Below are positions 1 through 9,239 of a DNA stretch of 64,000 nt, in pieces. Source of the stretch: Ascarosepion bandense. Its lineage: Eukaryota; Mollusca; Cephalopoda; Sepiida; Sepiidae. Within the stretch, counting starts at the first letter, position 1, and the number at the start of each line of letters is the position of its first letter. The notes beneath the pieces were generated by a model that saw nothing but the letters and a program-made list of their open reading frames with translations, did not search any database and was not told where the DNA came from. The stretch covers positions 577,001 through 641,000 of the forward strand of contig JBBBDQ010001452.1 of assembly GCA_037127315.1 (NCBI GenBank), written 5' to 3'. Both the position numbers and the translations under genes were made by a program.

Positions 1-49
1 TATTAAGTTTCGTGTCATTTTCTTTTATGCCATGCTGTATTTTCAGCGA

Positions 50-91
50 AATACTGCCTATTGTCTTGTAAACAAGACAATAGGCAGTATT
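50..91. repeat. perfect 20-bp inverted repeat with AA spacer
   Basis: AATACTGCCTATTGTCTTGT is followed by two A and then its exact reverse complement. It would form a long hairpin in RNA or a cruciform in DNA. No T-run or gene is nearby to suggest a terminator, so it is probably a fold-back element remnant. Confidence 0.8.
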
Positions 92-289
92 ATCAATTTC
101 TACTTAATTAAACAGATCCTAACTTTTTAGAAATTAACCTTAACCGGAAGAATTATAATTTTATTAAAAATTATATTTTATTTAGAAATTAAAAACAAAA
201 TAGGTTATTTCATTTGTGAATTAACATCAGTAAAATCTTTTTAAAAAGCCCTGACTCAAATGTAAAATAAATTTTAATTTCGAAATTTT

Positions 290-1690
290 TATTTATTGTT
301 TTTGGTTCATATTTTTTTTTGCCTTTACATTTTGTTTCTTTAAAATTTTCAACCCGTGTCACTTCCGGTGCTGAAGAGGCCTGACTAAATGCAATTTCTT
401 TTTTTTTATTTTGAAATTTTTATTTATTTTTTTATCTCCATTTTTCTCTTTTTTTTATATTTGTTTCTTTAGAATTTTTAACTCGTGTCACTTCCGCTGC
501 TTAAGAGGCCTGACTCAAATGCAATTTCTTTTTTTTTATTTTGAAATTTATTTATTTATTTCTTTTGGTCCGTGTTTTTATCTTTTCTTTTTGTTTCTTT
601 AGATTACTTAACTCAAGTTCCTTCGTTGGTAAAGAACCATGACTCAAAGGATTTTTTATCAATTTTTATCTATTTATTTACTTATTTATTTTTTAGGTTC
701 ATTTTTTTTCTTCATGTTTCTCTAGATTTCGTAACTTATGTAAATTTCGGTGCTGAAGAACCCTGTCTCCAATGTAATAGGATTTTTTATTTTTTTATTA
801 TGGAATTTTTTATTTTTTAGGTCCATTTTTCTGTTTTCTTTTCTTTGCTTTTCTTTTTTTTTTTTTCGTTTCTTTAGATTTCTTGACTCTTATTCCTTCC
901 GGTGCTAAAGAACCCTGACTCAAATGTAATAAGATTTTTTTTTCTTTTGGAATTTTTATTTATTTTTTGGGTCCATTTTACTTTTTTCTTTTTGTTTCTT
1001 TAGATTTATCAGCTCAAGTTTCTTTCCGGCGCTGAAGGACTCTGATTCAAATGTAAGAGGATTTTTATTTAATTTTTAGGTCCATTTTTCTCTCTTTTTT
1101 TTTTTTTTTTTTTTTCTCGTTTCTTTAGATTTCTTAACTCAAGTTCCTTCGGTGCTGAAGAGCTGTGTCTCAAATGTAATATCATTTCTATTATTTTTCT
1201 TTTGGAATTTTTATTTATTTTTTAGGTCCATTTTCTCTTTTCTTTTCGTTTCTTTAGATTTATCAGCTTATATTGCTTCCGGTGCTGAAGAACCCTGACT
1301 CAAATGTAATAGGATTTTAATTTTTTATTTTTGAATTGTTATTTATTTTTTAGGTCCATTTTTCTATTTTCTTTTTTTTCTTTTTTTTAGATTTCTTAAC
1401 TCAAGTTCCTTCCGGTGCTAAAGAACCCTGACTCAAATATAATAGGATGTTCATTTTTTTTATTTTGGAATTTTTATTTAATTTTCTTAGGTCCATTTTT
1501 CTTTTCTTCCTATTTCTATAGATTTCTTAACTTATGTAAATTCCGTTGCGGAATTGCCCCGGATTTTTTTTTGTCATTTTAGAATGTTTATTTATTCTTT
1601 TTGATACTTTTTTCTTTTTTTAGTTTCATAACTTATGTCACTTCCGGTGCTGAAAAGCCCTGACTCAAATGGAATAGGAATTTTTTTCTC
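290..1690. repeat. T-rich satellite, about 125-130 bp unit, about 11 degenerate copies
   Basis: The marker CTTCCGGTGCTGAAG or a close variant recurs near 363, 490, 617, 745, 895, 1020, 1145, 1270, 1408, 1533 and 1640. Each is followed by CCCTGACTCAAATGTAATAGG and then a long T-rich block ending in TTTCTTTAG. The units are 70-90% alike by eye. The pyrimidine tract plus AG in each unit resembles a 3' splice acceptor. No open frame is conserved across units. Confidence 0.85.
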
Positions 1691-2074
1691 ATTTTGGACC
1701 CCACCTTGCTTCAAATTCTGGACCCGCCTCTGATACATACTGAGAGCGGCCCCAGTCGGGTAATAGCGATTGAAATATCCATTATGTAGATACTTGGCCG
1801 AGTAAATCGACGAGTAAATATAAAAGACTTGATACTAGAATTTTCAGTCAGCACCAAGATGGACACAAAATGTGTCAGCGAAAGATATTAATCAACACAA
1901 CAAATACGAGGATATTAGAATAATTCGTGGAGTGATGAACAATATTGGTGTGTTGGCAATATTCAATAATGTCATAGAAAGCGGCATGAACAGAAATGTA
2001 CTGAGTATATTTGTTCAAATATTTTAGCATTAATATTTTCGACTCTCGAAAAAGTAAAAACGTTTTTAAAAAAA

Positions 2075-2470
2075 AACAATAAATGAACGAAAGAAAGAAA
2101 GAAAGAAAGAACAATGTTAAATGATTCTATTAAGACTGAGAGACAAAATTCATTTGAAAGAGCGAAAGAAAGAAAGAAAGAAAGATGTAAATGAAAGGTT
2201 CTCTTTTGTAAGATTGATAAAAACCTGAAAAAGAAAGAAATAAAAAATATGCAGAAAGAAAGAAGGAAAAACTGAGAGAAAAGAAAAAACGCAGGGAGAA
2301 AGAAAAAGAAAGAAAGAAAGAAAGAAAGAAAGACTGAGAAAAAGAAAACGAACAGAAAGAAAGAAAAACTGAGAGAAAGAAAGAAAACGCAGGGAGAAAG
2401 AAAAAGAAAAACTGAAAGAAAGAAAGAAAGAAAAAAAGAAAGAAAGAAAAAAGTAAGAAAGTTTACAAAG
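2075..2470. repeat. (AAAG)n microsatellite, interrupted
   Basis: Runs of GAAA/AAAG are interrupted by short spacers such as CTGAGAG. The long minus-strand frame across it is an F/L/S-rich translation of the repeat and not a gene. Confidence 0.9.
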
Positions 2471-2572
2471 AAGAAAGAATAAGCCAACTGCATGCTAAAT
2501 AATGCATTAATGATTTAAAAGTACTCTTGTGTTGATGTGTATTTGACTCCCGATGAAGGAGTGTACTTGTTC

Positions 2573-2573
<1 letters not shown>

Positions 2574-2635
<62 letters not shown>

Positions 2636-2664
2636 GTGTAAACACAATCTGTTATTGCGAGTAA

Positions 2665-2732
<68 letters not shown>
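2574..2732. repeat. (TG)n - (TA)n - (TG)n compound microsatellite
   Basis: A pure (TG)n run at about 2575-2639 is followed by (TA)n at 2666-2706 and (TG)n to 2732. Confidence 0.95.
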
Positions 2733-3480
2733 CGCTACATGAGCATGCTTATTTTGGTAGGACGCAAGCAAAAGAGAAAGAATATTAAAGACGCATTGGA
2801 TAATGAAAATACATCTGGTCTACGTACCTGTAGAGGTGATAAACGTTGCAAAAGGAGGTGTGAGCACTGGAGTTAAAAGATGGACGGTGGGTTTTTCAAT
2901 CATCGCATTCAACACCAACTCAAACGGTGGAGATTGCAAAAGAAAAGTGGATAGATAGATTGATAGATATAAGTAACTTATTAAACATATAAATACGAAA
3001 ATTACTACGTTTTCGGCATAAATGAATAGAAGCAAAAACATCCCCCCTTTAAAATGCAACAGGGGGGGCACAGCCAATGAGAAAGAAAGACAGAAACAAG
3101 GAAAGAAAGGAAGATAGAGAAAGAAAGGAATAAAAAATGTCAGCAAGAAATGGAGATGTGTATTATACTAAAAAGTTTTACATGGCTAGAAATTTGGATG
3201 CATGGAGATATAAAAATGCCCAGAAAGCCCTTATATAGAAAGAGCGGTTGAGTTTTGACAAGGTAGGGATAGGGGTTGAAAAAAAAAGGGGGTCAAAAAT
3301 TGAAAGTCGCTTTCTGGCGGCAACATAAAAGAAGTCATTTTAGGGGTTCTGGGGCCTTTGGTGGGTTACTAAGCGTCCTTGTCTATGTGTTCTGATGTAA
3401 GGCGCCATTGCAAGATAGGGTGGTGGTGTCGGTGGCAGTGATGGTCCTGGTGGAAGTGGCAGTCAATGGCAGTAGGGCAC
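2733..3480. other. unassigned unique sequence
   Basis: Mixed composition with a short GATA run near 2953 and a purine-rich stretch near 3080-3140. No element or gene is recognised. Confidence 0.4.
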
Positions 3481-3494
3481 TTATGGTTATATTG

Positions 3495-3498
3495 GGGC

Positions 3499-3532
<34 letters not shown>

Positions 3533-3660
3533 AGGGTCTATATCTGTGTAGAGTACGAATCGGAATTTATATATATATATATATATAGATTCGCATTCTA
3601 CACACACACACACACACAAACACACACATATATATATATATAGGCAAGGGTGTATATCTG
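3495..3660. repeat. (TA)n/(CA)n cluster inside a short direct duplication
   Basis: Three (TA)n tracts and one (CA)n tract lie between two copies of GCAAGGGT.TATATCTGTGT near 3530 and 3645, so the microsatellites sit in a local tandem duplication of about 115 bp. Confidence 0.7.
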
Positions 3661-3747
3661 TGTGTAGGACATTGAATGTACATGGGAAATTTTATGACAA
3701 AGTCGAAAATGTTTACTTGTCACGTGTTTCGTCTTTCAGGACTTCAG

Positions 3748-4054
3748 ACAGACAGTTAAGTGATACACGCTTTGGGCAATCATGTGTCGAAAGAGACATG
3801 GCTGACTGGGCAGAAGATTATCTCGCAGTAGGTTGCCATGGCTTTCTACGGTAGACTGGTTGCCAGCCAAGGCTACAGAACTAAATCTGTCCTATTATTT
3901 ATCCAATAACTAGAGGGAAGAGACGGATTAATGCATTTCCTAAGGGTATTTGGGCGTAAGTGAATGCAAGGAATTCAACTGGAATTTGAACTCGGCCACC
4001 CCACCCCCGATTTGTCGTTCTCAGTCGATATCCAAAGCACCACAACGCACATTC
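3748..4054 (-). mobile_element. tRNA-derived SINE, family A (near full length)
   Basis: This is the commonest SINE here, with about 21 copies. Read 5' to 3' it has a tRNA-like head with an exact A-box match (TGGTGCAGTGG type) and a B-box-like GAGTTCGAATTCC. A body follows: CTTGCATTCACTTACGCACAAATACCCTTGG, stated here as positions near 3970-4000. Next come a CTACCGCAGAAAGCAATGGC segment and a tail with the hairpin CATGTCTC/GAGACATG, ending in ACTTAACTGACTGAC. This minus copy keeps all parts. Such elements are transcribed by RNA polymerase III and moved by a partner LINE (established for SINEs). The partner here is unknown. Confidence 0.85.
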
Positions 4055-4199
4055 ATGACTTCATCGGATTAAATCTGTTATATGTAATACTGTCACGATG
4101 AAGTCCTGAAGAGAGAAAACTGTCACAAGAAAACATTTTACCCTTTGTCATAGATGTTTCCCAAATTTGTTCTTTATATATAAAAGTATATACCGTTAC

Positions 4200-4200
<1 letters not shown>

Positions 4201-4241
<41 letters not shown>
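4201..4241. repeat. (TA)n microsatellite
   Basis: Pure TA dinucleotides. Confidence 0.97.
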
Positions 4242-4244
<3 letters not shown>

Positions 4245-4327
4245 CTCATTCAGTAAAAATGAATTGGAGCACTCTAGCTATTGAGCGCGTAATATGATAT
4301 GTGCTAAAAAAGACTACCTTCTTCCAC

Positions 4328-4463
4328 CAAACGCCCCGTGGCCCAGGGGTAGAGTCACCGACTGACGCCAATTCGGTCGGATTTCGAGCCTGGGTTAAGG
4401 AGCAATCGGAGTCTAACCGTACTGATGAGCTGTGATACAGCGAATCAGATCTGTCTGCGGATG

Positions 4464-4525
<62 letters not shown>
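4328..4525 (+). mobile_element. tRNA-derived SINE, family B, with (TA)n tail
   Basis: A head of about 140 bp has an exact A-box match TGGCCCAGGGG and a B-box-like TTTCGAGCCTGGG. It then runs through CTGATGAGCTGTGATACAGCG and CAGATCTGTCTGCGGATGAC into a (TA)n tail from 4467. Three further copies (41505, 49582, 55298) end at the same GGATGAC point next to TA repeats, so (TA)n is the usual tail or target. Confidence 0.85.
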
Positions 4526-4526
<1 letters not shown>

Positions 4527-4528
<2 letters not shown>

Positions 4529-4742
4529 GAAAACTCAACAAGTCATTTAAATTGGTTATAAATTATAATGAATTATTGTAAGCTAAATTAGCTCATTTTA
4601 TCAGACCAAACAATATTCGTTCTATTTGGAACAAAAAATTTTCCGGTAAAAATTTTTGTACCAAACGGAACAGATTTGTGTGGTCAGATGGAATGAATTA
4701 TAATTTATAACCAATTCAAATGATGTGTTGAGTTTTCCTTTA
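4527..4742. mobile_element. fold-back (MITE-like) element
   Basis: Arms of about 48 bp at 4529-4577 and 4690-4737 are inverted copies (GAAAACTCAACA..TCATTT.AATTGG and its complement). A weaker inner palindrome surrounds TTTTCCGG. It lies directly beside a (TA)n tract. No coding capacity; superfamily not assigned. Confidence 0.75.
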
Positions 4743-4843
4743 TAAATATCTTATTCCTCTGGATAACATCTATTGATATAACACTTGATATAAAGCATAA
4801 GTTGATCTTGTGTGATTATCCTCGCCGTATACGGACTGGACAG

Positions 4844-4900
<57 letters not shown>
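4844..4900. repeat. (TA)n microsatellite
   Basis: Pure TA run. It lies about 120 bp downstream, in minus-strand sense, of the hammerhead motif at 5021-5078. Confidence 0.97.
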
Positions 4901-4903
<3 letters not shown>

Positions 4904-5020
4904 ACTGTTTAATTACTTAGTTTTTGGTCATAATAAAATTAAACCAGTGTACATTTGTATTAATATGTGTTCAAGACAATTATATTGTAGAATTCTTGAA
5001 TATTTTCCATTTGTAAACGA

Positions 5021-5078
5021 GTTATTACGCGACCTAGGTTTCTACCCTGAGTGGTATCTTCAGGCGATTTTTGATAAC
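5021..5078 (-). ncRNA. hammerhead ribozyme, type I, complete core
   Basis: Reading the minus strand from 5078: distal stem I GTTAT pairs with ATAAC (5025-5021). An internal loop CAAAAAT / TA follows, then proximal stem I CGC/GCG. The core CTGAAGA fits CUGANGA. Stem II is TACC/GGTA with loop ACTCAG. Then GAAA, and a short stem III ACC/GGT with a TA loop. The cleavage triplet is GUC, so cutting would fall between minus-strand C5031 and G5030. All invariant core bases are present. ACCTAGGT is a palindrome, which would allow dimer pairing of stem III. Such type I motifs with tiny stem III are known in Penelope-like elements and animal retrozymes. No PLE protein is visible next to this one. Confidence 0.85.
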
Positions 5079-5181
5079 TGATTTTAACGTTTATCGTTTG
5101 TTTTAAGAACGCTCACGTAACGGTGTTTTTTTAACACTCACGTGACAGTGAATTTTTGAATGCGCAATTTTTAAATTGCAA

Positions 5182-5238
5182 GAAATTATAACGTTCTCAT
5201 CCGGTTCATACAACTATGGATGAAAACGTTATAATTTC
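5182..5238. repeat. short inverted repeat
   Basis: GAAATTATAACGTT at 5182 is inverted at 5225-5238, with an inner partial match CTCATCC/GGATGA. Probably a fold-back remnant. Confidence 0.6.
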
Positions 5239-5329
5239 TTCAATCTATTTTCCTTCTAGTTCTATGTTTTCTTTTTGGTGTCCGACAAAATACGCCACAA
5301 AGAATTGAGGGCGATGCTTAGCAGCCTCG

Positions 5330-6325
5330 AAATACCTGGGAAAGAGTAATCAAGAATCTCTGCTGGCTGCAAACTGCTTGAATACAGACAGACAACCGAT
5401 TCAGCAGATACACAAAGATAGAAAGGGGCGTACCACAAGGATGTGTCTTTTCACCGGATCTATTCAACTTGTACAGCGAGTCTATTCTGAGGGCCCTAGA
5501 TGCTATGCCAGGATTTGTAATTGGAGGCCACAATTTGAACAACATAGAGTACACAGATGATACAGTGCTGATAGCAGACACGAAAAGAAAACTACAAGAC
5601 CTCCTACAAGATTTTCAGAAGAGAGTGACAAAAAGGACTACAAATAAACTGCAAGAAAACCGAATGCATGGTCATCAGCAAAAAGAACAGCCCAAAATGC
5701 CAAATACATTTGGAGGATACTAAAATCAAGCAGATACAAAAATTTAAATACCTGGGAAGTGTTTTAACAGATGACAAAAGTGAAACACAGAGATCCGAGG
5801 ACGAATAGTCATGGCGAAGAACGCGTTCCAGAAGCTAAGTAAAGTATTAAGAGACAGGAAAATTTCACTAGAAACAAAGAAAAGAGTACTGGATTGCTAT
5901 GTGATGTCAGTTCTTCAATATAGCAGTGAATGCTGGACAATATCATCAAAGATAAAGGAAAAACTTGAAGCAACTGAAATGTGGTTCTACAGAAGGATGC
6001 TGTGGATATGGATCGAGCATGTGAGCAATGATGAGGTGCTGGAAAGGATGGAAACGAAAAGGAAATTAATACTGAGCAGGAAGAGACAACTAAAGTTCCG
6101 GGGACATGCAATGAGGAAGGAGGGCTTGGAGAACCTGATACTAACAGGCCAGATAGAGGGAAAAGAGACAGGGAAAAGCATCGGATAACATATTTGGAGG
6201 GCCTGAGCAGGTGGATGATAGAACGGGGGTTGCGAGATGTTACAGGAGAAAGCGTGATAAGAGCCACCAGGGAGATGTGGAAAGCCATGATCGCCTACGT
6301 CCTGAAAGGACAAGGCACATAGAAG
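5330..6325 (+). mobile_element. LINE reverse transcriptase, 3' half, decayed (RTE-like family 1)
   Basis: Broken frames read through the C-terminal half of a non-LTR reverse transcriptase. They begin at about 5425 with a GVPQGCVFSPDLFN-like motif, then the catalytic box as YTDD (usual YADD), near 5550. Next is a KFKYLGSVLTDD-like segment at 5735 and, at 5811-6188, the C-terminal domain (CYVMSVLQYSSECWT, MWFYRRMLWIW, LKFRGHAMRKEGLENL). The 3' end AAAGGACAAGGCACATAG is at about 6305-6322. There are several frameshifts, no 5' endonuclease, and no poly(A) visible. Three antisense relatives lie at 21036-21625, 32085-32485 and 38036-38617. Confidence 0.85.
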
Positions 6326-6689
6326 AAGAATATGCTTAAGCTGTTTATTTTGGTATTAATGCTATAATAGTTTTAAATTTAATCGAATTTGCTAATGATT
6401 AATCTAAAATTAAATTTCCTTTAAATAGTCGCTTTATCCCTTTTCATTTGCAATATAATTAAATTATATTATTATTTCCCGTTCTTAAATCTATTTTCCC
6501 TCTAATTTTTTATCTTCAAATTAAGCGATTTTATATATATATATAATTATCATTACTTCAAACGTTTGTAGATAATCGTATTTGAAATAGATTTTTTATT
6601 TTAATTTTAAACAGGGTGTATTACGTCTATCGGCCTGCCTATACGAATATCCACTATAATATAGCTTGAAGTAATAAAAACATATCATT

Positions 6690-6690
6690 T

Positions 6691-6760
<70 letters not shown>

Positions 6761-6762
6761 AA
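6690..6762. repeat. (CA)n-(TA)n microsatellite
   Basis: A pure (CA)n run to 6744 is followed by TA and then AAT repeats, abutting the large palindrome. Confidence 0.95.
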
Positions 6763-6811
6763 TAATAATAATAATATTTATTAATAAATTATAACATTGA
6801 TATGTTATAAT

Positions 6812-6866
6812 ATCACTACAAAAGTAGCTATTTTGTTTCGACACTTTTTGTGTCTTTTCAAGTGAT
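6812..6866 (-). ncRNA. hammerhead-like motif, left arm, core substituted
   Basis: Mirror copy of the motif at 6979-7033 with the same stems (ATCAC/GTGAT, GACAC/GTGTC, ACAAAA/TTTTGT) and the same non-canonical core TTGAAAA. Confidence 0.5.
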
Positions 6867-6978
6867 GTTGTTATTTCAAATGAATGGCTTTAAAAGGTTA
6901 AGAACAAGCAATGCCTCCCTGATGAAAGGGGTCTTGCTTGTTCTTAACCTTTTAAAGCCATTCATTTGAAATAACAAC

Positions 6979-7033
6979 ATCACTTGAAAAGACACAAAAA
7001 GTGTCGAAACAAAATAGCTGCTTTTGTAGTGAT
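6979..7033 (+). ncRNA. hammerhead-like motif, right arm, core substituted
   Basis: Stem I is ATCAC/GTGAT (5 bp). The core is TTGAAAA, against the CUGANGA consensus (C3 and G8 changed). Stem II is GACAC/GTGTC with an AAAAA loop. Then GAAA, stem III ACAAAA/TTTTGT, and a GUA cleavage triplet ending at A7028. All three stems are perfect, but two essential core bases differ, so activity is doubtful. Confidence 0.5.
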
Positions 7034-7198
7034 ATTATAACATATCAATGTTATAATTTATTAATAAATATTATTATTATTATTAGCTCTACTTTGTATT
7101 GAGCACTTTTTTTAAAAATAGTGTTTCTTTGGATGGGGAATATTATTCCACCCATACTTGGTTATATATATATATATATTCACTAAATGATAAATTAA

Positions 7199-7247
7199 CA
7201 CCAAGCTACCCGGGTTTCAAACGTTAGGTTTCGTCAGGCACGAAGTG
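7199..7247 (-). ncRNA. hammerhead ribozyme, type I, stem II weakened
   Basis: On minus: distal stem I CAC/GTG, internal loop TTCGT/TTG, proximal stem I GC/GC, core CTGACGA. Stem II AACC/GTTT has one mismatch and loop TAAC. Then GAAA, stem III ACC/GGT around CG, and a GUA cleavage triplet followed by GC. ACCCGGGT is palindromic. The architecture equals the 5021-5078 motif with different bases. It abuts a (TA)n tract at 7162-7179. Confidence 0.7.
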
Positions 7248-7283
7248 AGGAAATTGCGAACTCAAATTACTCCCCGCGCAAAA

Positions 7284-7328
7284 AATAAATAAATAAATAA
7301 ATAAAATAAAATAAAATCATCCTCAATG

Positions 7329-7370
<42 letters not shown>
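7284..7370. repeat. (AAAT)n and (TA)n microsatellites
   Basis: AAAT units at 7286-7316 and pure TA at about 7331-7370. Confidence 0.95.
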
Positions 7371-7373
<3 letters not shown>

Positions 7374-7676
7374 TGCAGAAGAGACAGTCCGTACATTTAT
7401 TAAACGGTATATCTATTTTCGGCCAGAATATTTGAGAAAAATGTACTTCTATTTTGCTTGATCATCGCCGCCCTTCGTGGTCGAGGCGGCATAAATCATG
7501 TCGGACGTAACTACGGTTTCTGCTACCGAAGGGGACGAACTTTTGAATCCTGACGTAGGATGCATATTCTTCTTTAAGAATATTTCTTGAATATTCAGAA
7601 AATAGACATTTTGAATTAATAAACGCAGCGTCTGCTCAGATATGGGTCATCACTAAGAATAACTCTCAAGTTATTC

Positions 7677-8118
7677 TTCTCCGATGAACTTAGCTCACCG
7701 GTGCTCCCTACATTTGAATTTACTCGAGCCACAAGATTAGCAATTAGGTCCCACCCTTTTACTTTGAAACCAATAAATTGTAAACGTAAATTCTAATCCA
7801 TCAGCTCCTTTTCTCGCACTTCCCGCCTGTGGATTTCCTTTCTATTTACTTGCTTCCCCGACAGCTAAAATCTCCAGGAATTCAAATGTAAGTTAATAGT
7901 CATCTCCTATCTCACTAACCTGCATCCTCTCTCTCATGCTCCTTTCTCCGTCCACTCTACTCTCATCAGTATTCTCATACTTCTCTTTCCTGACACCCAC
8001 TCATTTCCTGACACCCACTATAACCTGTCACTCTTCCTCATAACTTTCCTCCTATGTAACCCCCTGCAAAACAGTGGTAGTAAAATGCCTTGCTTGGGGC
8101 GATATGATTATAAAAAAA
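7677..8118 (+). mobile_element. CR1/jockey-like LINE, 3' end fragment (family 2)
   Basis: Translates in pieces to the conserved C-terminus of family 2 (SDELSSPVLP, TRATRLAIRSHPF, SISSFSRTSRLWISFLFTCFPDS). It then has the 3' UTR with CCTGCAAAACAGTGGTAGTA and ends CTTGGGGCGATATGATTATAAAAAA. 5'-truncated, as is usual for LINEs. Confidence 0.8.
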
Positions 8119-8274
8119 AGTAATAATAATATATTGTGACGTAAATGAATAAATATACATATGAGTAGGGTACACATAGGTATATCATTATTCAGGTGTT
8201 AATAAAACAGTGCTCAATGTATGAACAGAGCTATATTGTATATATATATTCATAAATATATATATATTGTCCAA

Positions 8275-8322
8275 CGTCGTACGACTCGGAGTTCCATGCC
8301 TTATGCAATCATCAGGTGCATA
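8275..8322 (-). ncRNA. decayed hammerhead, inverted partner of 8571-8625
   Basis: The minus strand shows TATGCAC, the perfect core CTGATGA, stem II TTGC/GCAT-like, and GGAA where GAAA is expected (A13 to G). Stem III ACT/AGT-like and GUC followed by GTAC come next. The distal stem I no longer pairs. Probably inactive. Confidence 0.6.
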
Positions 8323-8570
8323 TTTCAAACTGAAGGTTTAATAGATTTGATTTACACCACTTTGATTTCTTCTTCCTGCATTTTTTAGTTTTATTTTAAT
8401 TTTAATTTTAATTTTAAGTTTTAATTTTAAATTTTTATCAACCTGTAACCGTAGAATATTTAAATTTTTAATCTTGTTATTAAAAAATCAGTAACTTAAG
8501 CTTATAAGATTTAATTCCCATGAATATCGAGTGAACTTAAATTCAAATCTATGAATCTGTCAGTTTAAAG

Positions 8571-8625
8571 TATGCACCTGATGAGTGCATAACGCATTAC
8601 GCATGAAACTCCAAGTCGTACCATA
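8571..8625 (+). ncRNA. hammerhead ribozyme, type I, complete core
   Basis: Distal stem I is TATG (8571-8574) with CATA (8622-8625), internal loop C / AC, proximal stem I AC/GT. The core is CTGATGA (8578-8584). Stem II is GTGC/GCAT, with one G-U pair and a 12-nt loop that repeats ATTACGC. GAAA is at 8605-8608, stem III ACT/AGT has loop CCA, and the cleavage triplet is GUC ending at C8617. All invariant bases are present. An inverted, mutated copy lies about 250 bp upstream. Both are bounded by (TA)n. Confidence 0.85.
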
Positions 8626-8639
8626 GACGTAAGATAATA

Positions 8640-8664
8640 TTTATATATATAAGACGTAAGACAA

Positions 8665-8726
<62 letters not shown>
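8640..8726. repeat. (TA)n microsatellite with short upstream duplication
   Basis: AAGACGTAAGA.AATATTTATATA occurs twice (8620s and 8650s), followed by pure TA to 8726. Confidence 0.9.
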
Positions 8727-8729
<3 letters not shown>

Positions 8730-8731
<2 letters not shown>

Positions 8732-9235
8732 AATTTCGAAGTTCAAAAACATGAAATGCCTAAGAGAGATTGATTTCACAATTCATCGGTAACTTTCAAT
8801 ACTCAAAATAAAATATTACCGGCGGAAGTTCAAAAATTTACGTCACAGAAAAACCTAGATGGGTGGGATTAATAAGTAGATACCAATCCATGTCTACTTT
8901 TAGATTGAGTTGTAAGTAAAAAGATTTAAAAATTTGGCTTTGTCTAGCTCTAAAAAGGGGAAGGGGAAGTGAAGGAGGAAACAGGAAGTGGTGTTTGACA
9001 GGGAAGAGGGGGGCTAAACAAAATGGAAAGAAAAGGAAAAAAAAGGAAAGGAATTTATTTTATTTTATAACTGGCTCTGTAATTTAAATATTAATTACAT
9101 TGAGCCCTCCACCTGGATCATTTTTTAATATTAAAATATTAATATTAATTAGGATCGGGTCTTTGGGATTTACCTTCCTGCTTTTCCTTTTAGATTAAAT
9201 TTTAAAATATATATATATATATATATAGTCCGGAT
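8730..9235. other. unassigned AT-rich sequence
   Basis: Contains a purine-rich stretch at 8945-9050 and a short TA run at 9210-9227. No element or gene is recognised. Confidence 0.4.
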
Positions 9236-9239
9236 GTTT

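Larger units (their letters stand above)
6762..7088. mobile_element. near-perfect 325-bp palindrome carrying paired HHR-like motifs
   Basis: Arms of about 155 bp are inverted copies with only scattered differences, centred near 6920-6930 (CCCTGATGAAAGGGG). The outer edges are AATAATAATATTTATTAATAAA. Each arm contains a hammerhead-shaped unit: 6979-7033 on plus and 6812-6866 on minus. It resembles a head-to-head dimer of one element. Confidence 0.85.

Noticed and set aside
1972..2493. 173-aa minus frame rich in F, L and S
   Set aside because: It is a translation of the (AAAG)n repeat complement; no sequence independent of the repeat.
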